DNA of 64,000 bases, from the NCBI RefSeq assembly GCF_902498065.1, contig NZ_CABVIR010000007.1, positions 273,160 to 337,159 on the forward strand, written 5' to 3'. The number at the start of each line of letters is the position of its first letter. The first letter of the stretch is position 1. This DNA comes from Pseudomonas fluorescens. Lineage in GTDB: Bacteria > Pseudomonadota > Gammaproteobacteria > Pseudomonadales > Pseudomonadaceae. Both the position numbers and the translations under genes were made by a program. Below are positions 33,278-40,678 of this stretch, piece after piece. Under the pieces are notes generated by a model that was not told the DNA's origin, ran no database searches, and worked only from the letters and a program-made list of their open reading frames with translations.

Positions 33278-33316
33278 TTTCTGTATCCGTAGAAACAGAT
33301 AATTTCTGTATCTGTT
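33278..33316. promoter_or_regulatory. Repeat-rich control site upstream of unit 2
   Basis: TTTCTGTATC occurs twice as a direct repeat (33278 and 33303, 25 bases apart), and AACAGATA (33294-33301) with TATCTGTT (33309-33316) forms a perfect inverted repeat with a 7-base spacer. It lies 73 bases before the GST-like start codon. Mixed direct and inverted repeats of this size are common for MocR-family sites. The second MocR gene at 39029-40459 is the natural candidate binder. Confidence 0.5.
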
Positions 33317-33388
33317 CAGCACCTGAGCAACTAACTACGATCGATTCCAATGCAACGGATTATTGTGGTTAGTGCAAGGGAGCGTTCT

Positions 33389-34033
33389 ATGGATAGTACG
33401 AAGCTGAAACTCTATGTCGGCGCAGATTTTGTCAGCGCTTTTGCAATGTCGGCATTTGTGGCGTTGAAAGAGAAGCAACTTTCATTTGAACTTGTCACGG
33501 TGGACTTGAAGGCTCGCGATAACTACCTGGCGAATTATCGTGATGTATCGCTGACCTGCAAGATTCCCACTCTGGTTCATGATGGTTTTGCGCTGTCGGA
33601 ATCTTCGGCCATTGCCGAATACCTGGAAGACATAGCGCCGGGGCATAAAAAGCTGTTCCCGCTCGACATCAAACAGCGCGCTCGCGCCCGTCAACTCCAG
33701 GCATGGCTGCGCAGTGATTTGTTGGTGATTCGCAAAGAGCGTCCGGCAGACCTCATCTACTTCGGCAAGAAAGACAACCCGTTGTCCGACGAGGCCTTGG
33801 CTGCGGTCGCAAGGCTGTTCTTCGTGGCGGACCGGTTGCTGGAGGAGGGCGCCGATCACCTGTTCGGTGACTGGAGCATTGCCGACACCGACCTGGCAAT
33901 CATGCTCAACCGACTGCTCGCCAATGGCGATCGCGTGCCTCAGCGGCTCGCGGCCTATGTGCGTCGGCAGTGGGATCGCGACAGCGTTCGGGCATGGATG
34001 GACATAGAGCGCGCAGCGCCGGTCATCCAGTAA
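33389..34033 (+). CDS. Glutathione S-transferase-like protein, first gene of unit 2
   Basis: A 214-residue GST-fold protein. The N-terminal thioredoxin-like domain includes KIPTLVHDGFALSESSAIAEYLED, carrying the cis-Pro and the glutathione gamma-Glu-binding ES pair. The C-terminal domain is helical with GDWSIADTDLAIML, the usual N-capping/hydrophobic staple segment. It resembles YfcF-type GSTs. I use the ATG at 33389 with AAGGGAG 6 bases upstream. In a biosynthetic unit it could add or remove glutathione, or act on a C=C isomerisation; the role is not evident. Confidence 0.82.
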   Translation: MDSTKLKLYVGADFVSAFAMSAFVALKEKQLSFELVTVDLKARDNYLANYRDVSLTCKIPTLVHDGFALSESSAIAEYLEDIAPGHKKLFPLDIKQRARARQLQAWLRSDLLVIRKERPADLIYFGKKDNPLSDEALAAVARLFFVADRLLEEGADHLFGDWSIADTDLAIMLNRLLANGDRVPQRLAAYVRRQWDRDSVRAWMDIERAAPVIQ

Positions 34034-34064
34034 CTCACGCCAGGCAATCACCAGGAGCGCTGCC

Positions 34065-35405
34065 ATGCAGGGACCGTCGGAGCAGGAAAGATTCAAACCC
34101 TACAACTCACGCACCATTCTCGACACACCGTACTGGCAGAAACTGACGCCAGCGTTGCAGGAAGCCATGACGGTGGTGGCGCGGGTCATGCCGTTTCGCA
34201 CCAATGAATACGTGCTGGGCACGCTGATCGACTGGGACAACATCCCGGACGATCCGATTTTTCGCATGACGTTTCCGCACAAGGACATGCTGCTGCCGGA
34301 TGAGTATGCGTCGCTCAAGCAATTGATCGAACGGGACGACGCCGTCGCCATCAAGCGGCGGATCGAGGCGATCTGGTTGCGCATGAACCCGCATCCGGCC
34401 GGGCAGCTGACGCACAACGGCGCGACCCTCGACGGAAAAGTCCTGCCGGGCATTCAGCACAAGTACCGCGAGACTGTGCTGTTTTTCCCCGGCGCCGGTC
34501 AGACGTGTCACGCCTACTGCACGTTCTGCTTCCGCTGGGCGCAGTTCATCGGCGAGGAAGAACTCAAGTTCAACGCGCGTGAGTCCCAGGAGCTGGTGAA
34601 TTACCTGCGGGTGCACACTGAAGTGACGGACGTGCTGATCACCGGTGGCGATCCGATGATCATGAACACCCGGTCGCTGGCCGGTTACATCGAGCCGCTG
34701 CTGGCGCTGCCGCACCTCAAAAGCATCCGCATCGGCACCAAGTCCGTGGCGTACTGGCCGCAGCGGTTTGTCAGCGACAAGGACGCGCCGGAACTGCTGG
34801 ATCTGTTTAAACGCATTGTCGCGGCCGGGAAAAATCTGTCGGTCATGGGGCACTACAACCACCCGGTCGAGATTCGTCAGGACATCGCCCGGCAGGCCAT
34901 CGAGCGCATTCGGTCCACCGGAGCGACGTTGCGCATGCAGGCGCCGGTGATCCGCCACATCAACGAAAACCCTGGGGATTGGGCCGAACTGTGGACCGAG
35001 GGAGTGCGGCTGGGCGCGGTGCCTTATTACATGTTTGTCGAGCGCGATACCGGCCCCAGCCACTACTTTGCAATGCCGTTGGCGCGGGCCTTCGAGATCT
35101 TCCAGGCGGCTTACCGCACGGTCTCCGGGCTGGCGCGCACCGTGCGCGGGCCGTCCATGAGCACCTTCTACGGCAAGGTGCTGATTAACGGCATCGAGAC
35201 CGTGGCCGGGGAAAAAGTCTTCGTGTTGCAGTTTCTCCAGGCCCGGGACCCGCAATGGGTGTTGCGCACGTTCTACGCGCGCTTTGATCCGAACGCGACC
35301 TGGTTCGATGAGTTGCGGCCAGCGTTTGGCGAGCGCTCGTTCTTCTTTCAGCCAGAGCCTGTTGCGGCGCCCGAATTAATACCGGTCCTGCTCGAAACGG
35401 CGTAG
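34065..35405 (+). CDS. KamA-family radical SAM/PLP aminomutase homologue
   Basis: A 446-residue member of the lysine 2,3-aminomutase family, which moves an alpha-amino group to the beta carbon using a 4Fe-4S cluster, SAM and PLP. The cluster motif is C148-H-A-Y-C152-T-F-C155, the SAM-binding turn is ITGGDP near residue 193, and R157 may correspond to a substrate-carboxylate Arg. The canonical PGGGGK PLP loop is replaced by RGPSMSTFYGK, leaving K371 as a likely Schiff-base Lys. By alignment by eye, one of the two Asp that bind the lysine epsilon-amino group is retained (D328) and the other is R361, so lysine is probably not the substrate. The gene lies inside a multi-enzyme unit, not near efp or lysine genes. 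Confidence 0.87.
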   Translation: MQGPSEQERFKPYNSRTILDTPYWQKLTPALQEAMTVVARVMPFRTNEYVLGTLIDWDNIPDDPIFRMTFPHKDMLLPDEYASLKQLIERDDAVAIKRRIEAIWLRMNPHPAGQLTHNGATLDGKVLPGIQHKYRETVLFFPGAGQTCHAYCTFCFRWAQFIGEEELKFNARESQELVNYLRVHTEVTDVLITGGDPMIMNTRSLAGYIEPLLALPHLKSIRIGTKSVAYWPQRFVSDKDAPELLDLFKRIVAAGKNLSVMGHYNHPVEIRQDIARQAIERIRSTGATLRMQAPVIRHINENPGDWAELWTEGVRLGAVPYYMFVERDTGPSHYFAMPLARAFEIFQAAYRTVSGLARTVRGPSMSTFYGKVLINGIETVAGEKVFVLQFLQARDPQWVLRTFYARFDPNATWFDELRPAFGERSFFFQPEPVAAPELIPVLLETA

Positions 35406-35429
35406 GACGATTCATCAGGAGATAGGGAT

Positions 35430-36302
35430 ATGAGCGGTATTCCGTTTGATCAGCGAGAAGGTTTTATCTGGCTCGACGGCGAGTTTGTCGAGTGGTCCCA
35501 GGCGCGACTGCACGTGCTGAGTCACGGCCTGCATTACGCGAGCACGGTGTATGAAGGGGAACGTGTCTACAACGGCAAGATCTTCAAACTGCGCGAACAC
35601 AGCGAGCGGCTGTATCGCTCGGCGCAATTGATGGATTTTGCGATTCCCTATGAGCTGGCCGAACTGGAAGCGGCCAGTCATGAACTGCTGCAACGCAACA
35701 ACGTGGTCGACGGTTATCTGCGGCCGGTGGCGTGGCGTGGCAGTGAAATGATTTCCACCTCGGCCCGTTTCAACCGCGTTCACGTGGCGATTGCCTGCTG
35801 GCAATGGCCGAGTTACTTCGACCCGGCAGGGCACATGGGCGGTATTCGCATGAAGACCGCCGAGTGGCGTCGGCCACCGCCCAGCAGCAGCCCGTTCGAG
35901 GCCAAGGCGTCCGGGCATTACCAGATCGCCACCCTGAGCAAGCACGATGCGGAAAACAACGGTTATCACGACGCGCTGATGCTCGACTGGCGCGGCCACG
36001 TTGCCGAAGCCACGAGTGCCAACGTGTTCTTCGTCAAGGACCGGACGCTGCACACGCCGCTGCCCGACTGCTTCCTCAATGGCATCACCCGCCAGACCGT
36101 TATCGAATTGGCCGGGGCGCTGGATTACCAGGTGGTCGAACGCACGATTCTGCCTACGGAGCTTGGCGACTTCGACGAGTGTTTTCTGACGGGTACCGCC
36201 GCCGAAATCACCCCGGTGCAAAGCATCGACCAGCAGCGCTACCGCCCAGGCAACGCCTGCCGCGAATTCATTGCCGCTTACACCTCAACCGTTAACGCCT
36301 GA
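35430..36302 (+). CDS. Class IV (branched-chain/D-amino acid type) aminotransferase
   Basis: A 290-residue fold-type IV PLP enzyme resembling IlvE. The start IWLDGEFVEWSQARLHVLSHGLHYASTVYEG matches the N-terminal domain. The Schiff-base Lys is in FEAKASGHYQIATL, and the phosphate-binding region is AEATSANVFFV then FLTGTAAEITPV. Length is normal. It lies 24 bases after the KamA homologue and 21 bases before the 2OG oxygenase, clearly in one operon. It may convert an intermediate amino acid to a keto or aldehyde form or the reverse; housekeeping IlvE would be expected elsewhere. Confidence 0.87.
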   Translation: MSGIPFDQREGFIWLDGEFVEWSQARLHVLSHGLHYASTVYEGERVYNGKIFKLREHSERLYRSAQLMDFAIPYELAELEAASHELLQRNNVVDGYLRPVAWRGSEMISTSARFNRVHVAIACWQWPSYFDPAGHMGGIRMKTAEWRRPPPSSSPFEAKASGHYQIATLSKHDAENNGYHDALMLDWRGHVAEATSANVFFVKDRTLHTPLPDCFLNGITRQTVIELAGALDYQVVERTILPTELGDFDECFLTGTAAEITPVQSIDQQRYRPGNACREFIAAYTSTVNA

Positions 36303-36323
36303 TCAACCGCCAGGAACCTCACC

Positions 36324-37082
36324 ATGTCAGATCAAGGGATTGTTGCGTCTACACCTTACGTTTCGCTGGGCCACCGCCATGAAGAATTGTCGTCCCGTGG
36401 CTGGACGGTGCTGACCCCTGCCGAATTTGCCTACGATGTCGTCGGCACGCTGCGTGAGTTCGGTCAGATCATTCCACAATTCAACGGGCAGACGGCGTTC
36501 GCCATTACCCGCAAGCCGGGGTATGAAGCGTTGCCGTATTCCCAGAGCATGAACGGCATCGGCCCGCACACCGAAGCGCCGGTCTATGGGCCGCCGCCGC
36601 GCTATCTGGCGCTGCATTGTCATCATCAGGCCACGTGCGGTGGCGGGCATACCGGGCTGGTCGACGGGATTGAATTTCTGGGGTTTCTCGAGCGCACCGA
36701 ACCCGAGTTGCGGGAATGGATCGACGACACCCCCGTGGAATTCGTGGCCACCGCCAAACCGGGTGAAGCGGCACAAACGCGAGTCAGGGAATACATCCTG
36801 ACGCCTACAGAGGACGGGGACATTTTCCGCTTCAGCTACAACCAGTTTCACTACGGCGATGTGAACCCTTCCGAGGAGGATCTGCAGCAATCGAAGGTGA
36901 CGAACAGCTCGTCGCCACTGGCGAGGTTCGCGATGCTGGGCGAGGAATACTTCATCCGGAACAACACGCCGGTGCTGATTCCCGACGGCTGCATGCTGAT
37001 TTGGGACAACTGGCGAATGATTCACGCCCGCAGTCGATACACTGACCCGGCGCGAAACCTGACCCGCTACTGGCTGGCCTGA
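36324..37082 (+). CDS. TauD/clavaminate-synthase-like 2-oxoglutarate Fe(II) oxygenase
   Basis: A 252-residue non-haem iron oxygenase. The metal triad is H82-T-E84 (GPHTEAPVYG) and H234 (NWRMIHARSRY), with a following Arg (R244 or R248) to bind 2-oxoglutarate. HxE rather than HxD is typical of the clavaminate synthase/AsnO/VioC branch, which hydroxylates or desaturates amino acids, rather than TauD itself. Context suggests it oxidises an amino-acid-derived intermediate of this pathway. Confidence 0.83.
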   Translation: MSDQGIVASTPYVSLGHRHEELSSRGWTVLTPAEFAYDVVGTLREFGQIIPQFNGQTAFAITRKPGYEALPYSQSMNGIGPHTEAPVYGPPPRYLALHCHHQATCGGGHTGLVDGIEFLGFLERTEPELREWIDDTPVEFVATAKPGEAAQTRVREYILTPTEDGDIFRFSYNQFHYGDVNPSEEDLQQSKVTNSSSPLARFAMLGEEYFIRNNTPVLIPDGCMLIWDNWRMIHARSRYTDPARNLTRYWLA

Positions 37083-37108
37083 TTCATCCGTCGCCCACTA
37101 TTCCATCG

Positions 37109-37130
37109 GCGTACCCCTCGACGGGTACGC
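37109..37130 (+). other. Small hairpin between oxygenase genes
   Basis: Perfect 8-bp stem GCGTACCC / GGGTACGC with a 6-base loop in the 67-base gap. There is no T run, so it is more likely an RNA-processing or stability hairpin inside the operon than a terminator. Confidence 0.5.
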
Positions 37131-37149
37131 GTCTTACAGGTATCGCGTC

Positions 37150-38109
37150 ATGCAAACAGCAATCGAGATCGCCAAAGTCGATCATCAACTGGTCGTGCGG
37201 CTTAATCAGGCCTGGACCAAAAGGGCGACCGTGTGCGCGCCGGACAAGGCCTCGGTCAGCGAAGCGTTCGACCCGACGCGCCCGGATTACCCAGAGTGCA
37301 TGGTGCCGTTTTTTCATCACCCGAAATTCCAGGCCCTGAGCGATGAGCTCAAAAGCACCGTGGTGACCTGGGGCTGGATCGGCTACAACCTGCGCACGGT
37401 GACGGCCGAAGAGCATGTGGTGAACCCGGCGCTGAGCGTTATCGCCAATCAGTATTTGGGCAAGAACGACTGGCATTTTCGCGAGGCGATGCAGCAGACG
37501 TTGATCGACGAGCACTACCACACGCTCATGCACCTGCGGGCCATCGAACGGACCAAAGAGGAGCGAGCGCTCGATCAGGATCTGGACCTGCCGCCGTCGG
37601 TGACCTATCTGCGTCTTGCCGCGCTGCGTGAAGCATTGCCCGAACAGTGGCAGCGCGATCTGGCGGCGATTACGTTCGCGGTGGTGGCCGAGATCAGCGT
37701 CAATGCGTACCTGGATCTGCTGGCCGACGATCAAACCATTCAACCGCAAAACCGCCGCGTGGCAGAGCTGCATAACCGCGACGAATACGCCCACAGCAAG
37801 ATTCTCGCGGAGGTGGCGAAGGTCATGTACGCGAACATGCAGCCGACTCAACGGGCATTTTTCGCACAAACGCTGTCGGTGGCGCTAAGTGCTTTTGTCG
37901 CTCAGGACTACTCGATGTGGGAGGCGATTCTGACGCAACTCGGCGTCGAGGATGCGGCACTGATCATTGCCGACACCCGGGAGAGCAACAAGAACGCCAC
38001 GATCATGCGCGACTACAGCGGTTTGCATCGTCTGGCGCAGGATCTGGGGATTAGCGACGAGATCGATTTCGACTTCCGTCCGACCCTGAAAACCACTGCA
38101 GTGGCCTGA
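37150..38109 (+). CDS. AurF-type diiron N-oxygenase
   Basis: A 319-residue helical protein of the p-aminobenzoate N-oxygenase AurF family, which oxidises amines to hydroxylamines, nitroso or nitro groups. The full ligand set is visible: E88 (AEEHVVNP), E121 and H124 (DEHYHT), E181 (VVAEISVNAYL), then H208, E212 and H215 (HNRDEYAH). The seventh His (H208) distinguishes AurF-like enzymes from other ferritin-like oxidases. In this operon a product with an N-O bond is the simplest inference. The amine substrate is unknown and could be a beta-amino acid. Confidence 0.88.
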   Translation: MQTAIEIAKVDHQLVVRLNQAWTKRATVCAPDKASVSEAFDPTRPDYPECMVPFFHHPKFQALSDELKSTVVTWGWIGYNLRTVTAEEHVVNPALSVIANQYLGKNDWHFREAMQQTLIDEHYHTLMHLRAIERTKEERALDQDLDLPPSVTYLRLAALREALPEQWQRDLAAITFAVVAEISVNAYLDLLADDQTIQPQNRRVAELHNRDEYAHSKILAEVAKVMYANMQPTQRAFFAQTLSVALSAFVAQDYSMWEAILTQLGVEDAALIIADTRESNKNATIMRDYSGLHRLAQDLGISDEIDFDFRPTLKTTAVA

Positions 38110-38122
38110 TCCGGAGGTGAAT

Positions 38123-38923
38123 ATGTCCGTTCCTGTGTACGAAGTGTTCGCCATCCGTGTCGGCGCCAATGCCCAACGCACCGCACGCGAGAACTTTCTT
38201 TACGACGCTTGCTGTGGTGACCCCAATGCGTCGATGCCGCTGGATTACTACTTCTGGGTCATACGCAATGAGCAGCAGGTGATCGTGGTCGACACCTGTT
38301 TTCAACCGGCAACAGCGGATCGGCGCAACCGTCAGATGTATCGCCTGCCGGAAGATTCCCTACGGCAACTGGACATCGATCCGGCGCAGGTTGAAAACCT
38401 GATCCTCACCCATCTTCACTGGGATCACGCCGGCAACCTGGGGCTGTTTCCGAAAGCCACGGTGCATTTGCAGGAAGCGGAGCTGCGTTTCTGTACCGGC
38501 CCGAAAATGGCCCATCGCACGGTGAACAAAACCTACGAGGTCGAAGATGTGATGTCGGCGCTGCCACCGTTGTTCGAGGGGCGCTTGCGTTTGCATACCG
38601 GCACAGTCGAGGTGGTTCCCGGCGTGACCCTGCACCCGGTGGGTGGCCACACGCCGGGTAGCCAGGTGGTGCGGGTAAACACCGGGCGCGGGTGGATTGT
38701 CCTGGCGTCGGACGCGGCGCATTTGTGGGCGAACATTCGTCAGCGCAGTCCGTTTCCGATCATTGATGATCTGGCACAGACGCTGGAGGCGTTTATCGAG
38801 ATCGACCGTTTGGCGGACAGCGAAGACCACGTCATTCCCGGCCATGATCCGTTGATCGCTGAGCGTTTCCCGCATTGGAACGATGATCCGCACATCATCT
38901 GCCTGCACGCCAATCCTGTGTAG
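38123..38923 (+). CDS. Metallo-beta-lactamase-fold hydrolase (lactonase type)
   Basis: A 266-residue MBL-fold enzyme with the dinuclear metal motif H97-L-H99-W-D101-H102, then GGHTPGSQVV, a bridging Asp in LASDAAHLW, and a C-terminal HVIPGHDP. The spacing and N-terminal region resemble N-acyl-homoserine lactonases of the AiiA/AttM type. The ATG at 38123 has GGAGG 5 bases upstream and is preferred to a GTG two codons earlier. As the last gene of unit 2 it could open a lactone or hydrolyse an ester or thioester intermediate; quenching of quorum signals is an alternative. Confidence 0.85.
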   Translation: MSVPVYEVFAIRVGANAQRTARENFLYDACCGDPNASMPLDYYFWVIRNEQQVIVVDTCFQPATADRRNRQMYRLPEDSLRQLDIDPAQVENLILTHLHWDHAGNLGLFPKATVHLQEAELRFCTGPKMAHRTVNKTYEVEDVMSALPPLFEGRLRLHTGTVEVVPGVTLHPVGGHTPGSQVVRVNTGRGWIVLASDAAHLWANIRQRSPFPIIDDLAQTLEAFIEIDRLADSEDHVIPGHDPLIAERFPHWNDDPHIICLHANPV

Positions 38924-39019
38924 GAGCGGCCGGGCGGCGTGCCGTTTGCTGGCGATAGCGGCGGATCAGTCGACATCGATGTCGCCTGACATTCCGCCAT
39001 CGCCAGCAAGCTGGCTCCA
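38921..39019. repeat. Degenerate REP doublet between convergent genes
   Basis: Inverted pair CTGGCGATAGCGGCGG ... CCGCCATCGCCAG (38949-39006) with flanking GGAGC remnants (TAGGAGCGGCC on the left, CTGGCTCCAG on the right). An inner ATCAGTCGACATCGATGTCG segment is also palindromic. It lies between the hydrolase and the second MocR gene, which converge. It may serve as a weak bidirectional stop. Confidence 0.75.
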
Positions 39020-39028
39020 GGTCATGTT

Positions 39029-40459
39029 TCAGCTTTGGTTTTTGAGGAGTCGGCCCAAAGTTGCCAACGCTTCATCGATTTTCGGTGAATACGGCGCCCC
39101 ACAACCAATACGCACGAAGTGATTGAAACGCTGGGCATTGGAGAAGATATCCCCAGGCAAAATCTGGATGCCCGCCTTCAACGCTGCATGAAAAAACGCC
39201 ATGGACGCCTGTTCAGGTGGCAGCTCCACCCACAACAACGTACCGCCCTGTGGATGGGTTATGCGGGTGCCCGGTGGAAAGTAGCGAGTGATTGCCGCAC
39301 TCATCTGCTGGCGCTGTTGCGTCAGCGTTTTCCTCAAGCGGCGCAGGTAACGTTCGTAGGACGGTGTCTTCATGAACGCACTGACCGCCAGTTGCGACAA
39401 CGTTTCACAACCTCGGGACTGCGTGTGTTTGAGCATTTCCACGCGGTCGTGCCACTGCCCGGCGCTGATCCAGCCCAGCCGTACACCCGGTGCCAGGGTT
39501 TTGTTCAGCGATGCGCAGTAAATGACGTTATCGGTGCGGTCCCAGTGTTTGAGCGTGGATAACGGCAGCTCGGTGTCCACCAGGTCGCCATAGGTGTCGT
39601 CTTCGATCAGCACGGTGCTGTGCTCGGCACACAATTGCACCAGCCGCGCCTTGTTGGCGTCGGGCATGATGCTGCCCAGTGGATTCTGCAGGTTGGGAAT
39701 GACGATCAGCGCCCGAATCCGTTCGGGGCCTTGCAACAACTGTTCGAGCGCGAACAGGTTGATGCCCGAGTGCGCCGTTGCCGGGACTTCCAGCACGCGC
39801 AAGTTCAAGCTTTCAAGAATTTGCAGCAGGCCGTAAAAGGTCGGCGACTCCACGGCCACGGTGTCGCCGGGGTGGGTGACCGCACGCAAGGCGAGGTTGA
39901 TCGCTTCGGTCGCGCCGTGGGTAATCACCATTTTCTCGGCGCTCAGATTGGCCTTCGTCGTCAGCGCTCGTCGGGCAAGGATGTTGCGCAACTCGATGTT
40001 GCCGCTGGTCGAGCCTTGCATACCAAGCAAATGCTGGTCCTGACGCAGCGCTTTGATCATGTGATCCTGCAGGGTCTTCAACGGATAGAGTTGTGGCGCA
40101 CAGTAGGCGCTGGCGAAGTTGACCTTGATCGTCGCGCGTTGGCTGGCCTTGAGCACCGATGACACTTGCTCGTGAATGCCGAGGTAAACCCCGGTATCCA
40201 GGGGCGCAGGGGTTGTGGTCACAACCGGTTTGGGCAAGGTGTCCGGCTGGCGAATGTAGTTGCCGGAGCGCGGACGAGCTTCCAGGACGCCATAGTCCTC
40301 AAGCTCCCGGCACACCTGCACGGCAGTCGACAGGCTGACGGCGTGTTTTTCCATCATCAACCGAATGGAAGGGAAGCGTTCCCCGGTTTTCAAGGTGCCG
40401 CTGCGGATTGCGTCGAGGTAGTGGTTGGCTAACTGACGATACAAGGGGGTCGGGTGCAT
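39029..40459 (-). CDS. Second MocR-type regulator (GntR HTH-aminotransferase fusion)
   Basis: A PLP-linked transcription factor of about 476 residues. A GntR winged helix (YLDAIRSGTLKTGERFPSIRLMMEKHAVSLSTAVQVCRELE) is followed by an aminotransferase-like domain with the PLP Lys in YCASLNKTLAPGVRLGWI and the NLQNPLGS turn. I use the ATG at 40459 (MHPTPLYRQL) with TGAGG 5 bases upstream; the frame is open to a TTG at 40540. It converges on the 3' end of unit 2. It and the other MocR at 28097 bracket the locus, which suggests dedicated control by two amino-acid-type effectors. Confidence 0.86.
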   Translation of the reverse strand: MHPTPLYRQLANHYLDAIRSGTLKTGERFPSIRLMMEKHAVSLSTAVQVCRELEDYGVLEARPRSGNYIRQPDTLPKPVVTTTPAPLDTGVYLGIHEQVSSVLKASQRATIKVNFASAYCAPQLYPLKTLQDHMIKALRQDQHLLGMQGSTSGNIELRNILARRALTTKANLSAEKMVITHGATEAINLALRAVTHPGDTVAVESPTFYGLLQILESLNLRVLEVPATAHSGINLFALEQLLQGPERIRALIVIPNLQNPLGSIMPDANKARLVQLCAEHSTVLIEDDTYGDLVDTELPLSTLKHWDRTDNVIYCASLNKTLAPGVRLGWISAGQWHDRVEMLKHTQSRGCETLSQLAVSAFMKTPSYERYLRRLRKTLTQQRQQMSAAITRYFPPGTRITHPQGGTLLWVELPPEQASMAFFHAALKAGIQILPGDIFSNAQRFNHFVRIGCGAPYSPKIDEALATLGRLLKNQS

Positions 40460-40462
40460 GAT

Positions 40463-40489
40463 GACCTCAGCAATCGCACCACTGAGGTC
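40463..40489 (-). promoter_or_regulatory. Inverted repeat covering the second MocR ribosome-binding site
   Basis: The arms GACCTCAG (40463-40470) and CTGAGGTC (40482-40489) pair perfectly across 11 bases. In the minus-strand message the 3' arm contains the TGAGG ribosome-binding sequence, 3 bases before the ATG. It could hide the site in RNA, or be a DNA operator for autorepression. Confidence 0.5.
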
Positions 40490-40612
40490 TTGGCTGGAAA
40501 GTGAGTTGACGTTCCCCGCAGGCGGACCCGTGGTGCTCAAGGGTTAAGGGAAGTTTTTTTCTGGCGTCGATACACAGAGAGTAATCGCGCTTTTGCCGGA
40601 ATCGCGGGCAAT

Positions 40613-40641
40613 AAAAAGCCCCGCTCTAGGGCGGGGCTTTT
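40613..40641 (-). terminator. Intrinsic terminator downstream of the 40679-41383 gene
   Basis: The stem AAAAGCCCCGC / GCGGGGCTTTT with a short CTAGAG-type loop has T runs on both sides. It lies 37 bases beyond the stop codon of the minus-strand gene and separates it from the second MocR gene. Confidence 0.85.
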
Positions 40642-40678
40642 AGGTCAGTAGCGCCCGTGGCGCTGCTGATGAGGCGAG

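Noticed and set aside
38123..38923. Quorum-quenching AHL lactonase assignment
   Set aside because: The motif pattern fits lactonases, but position inside a biosynthetic operon makes a pathway hydrolase at least as likely; kept as a general MBL-fold hydrolase.
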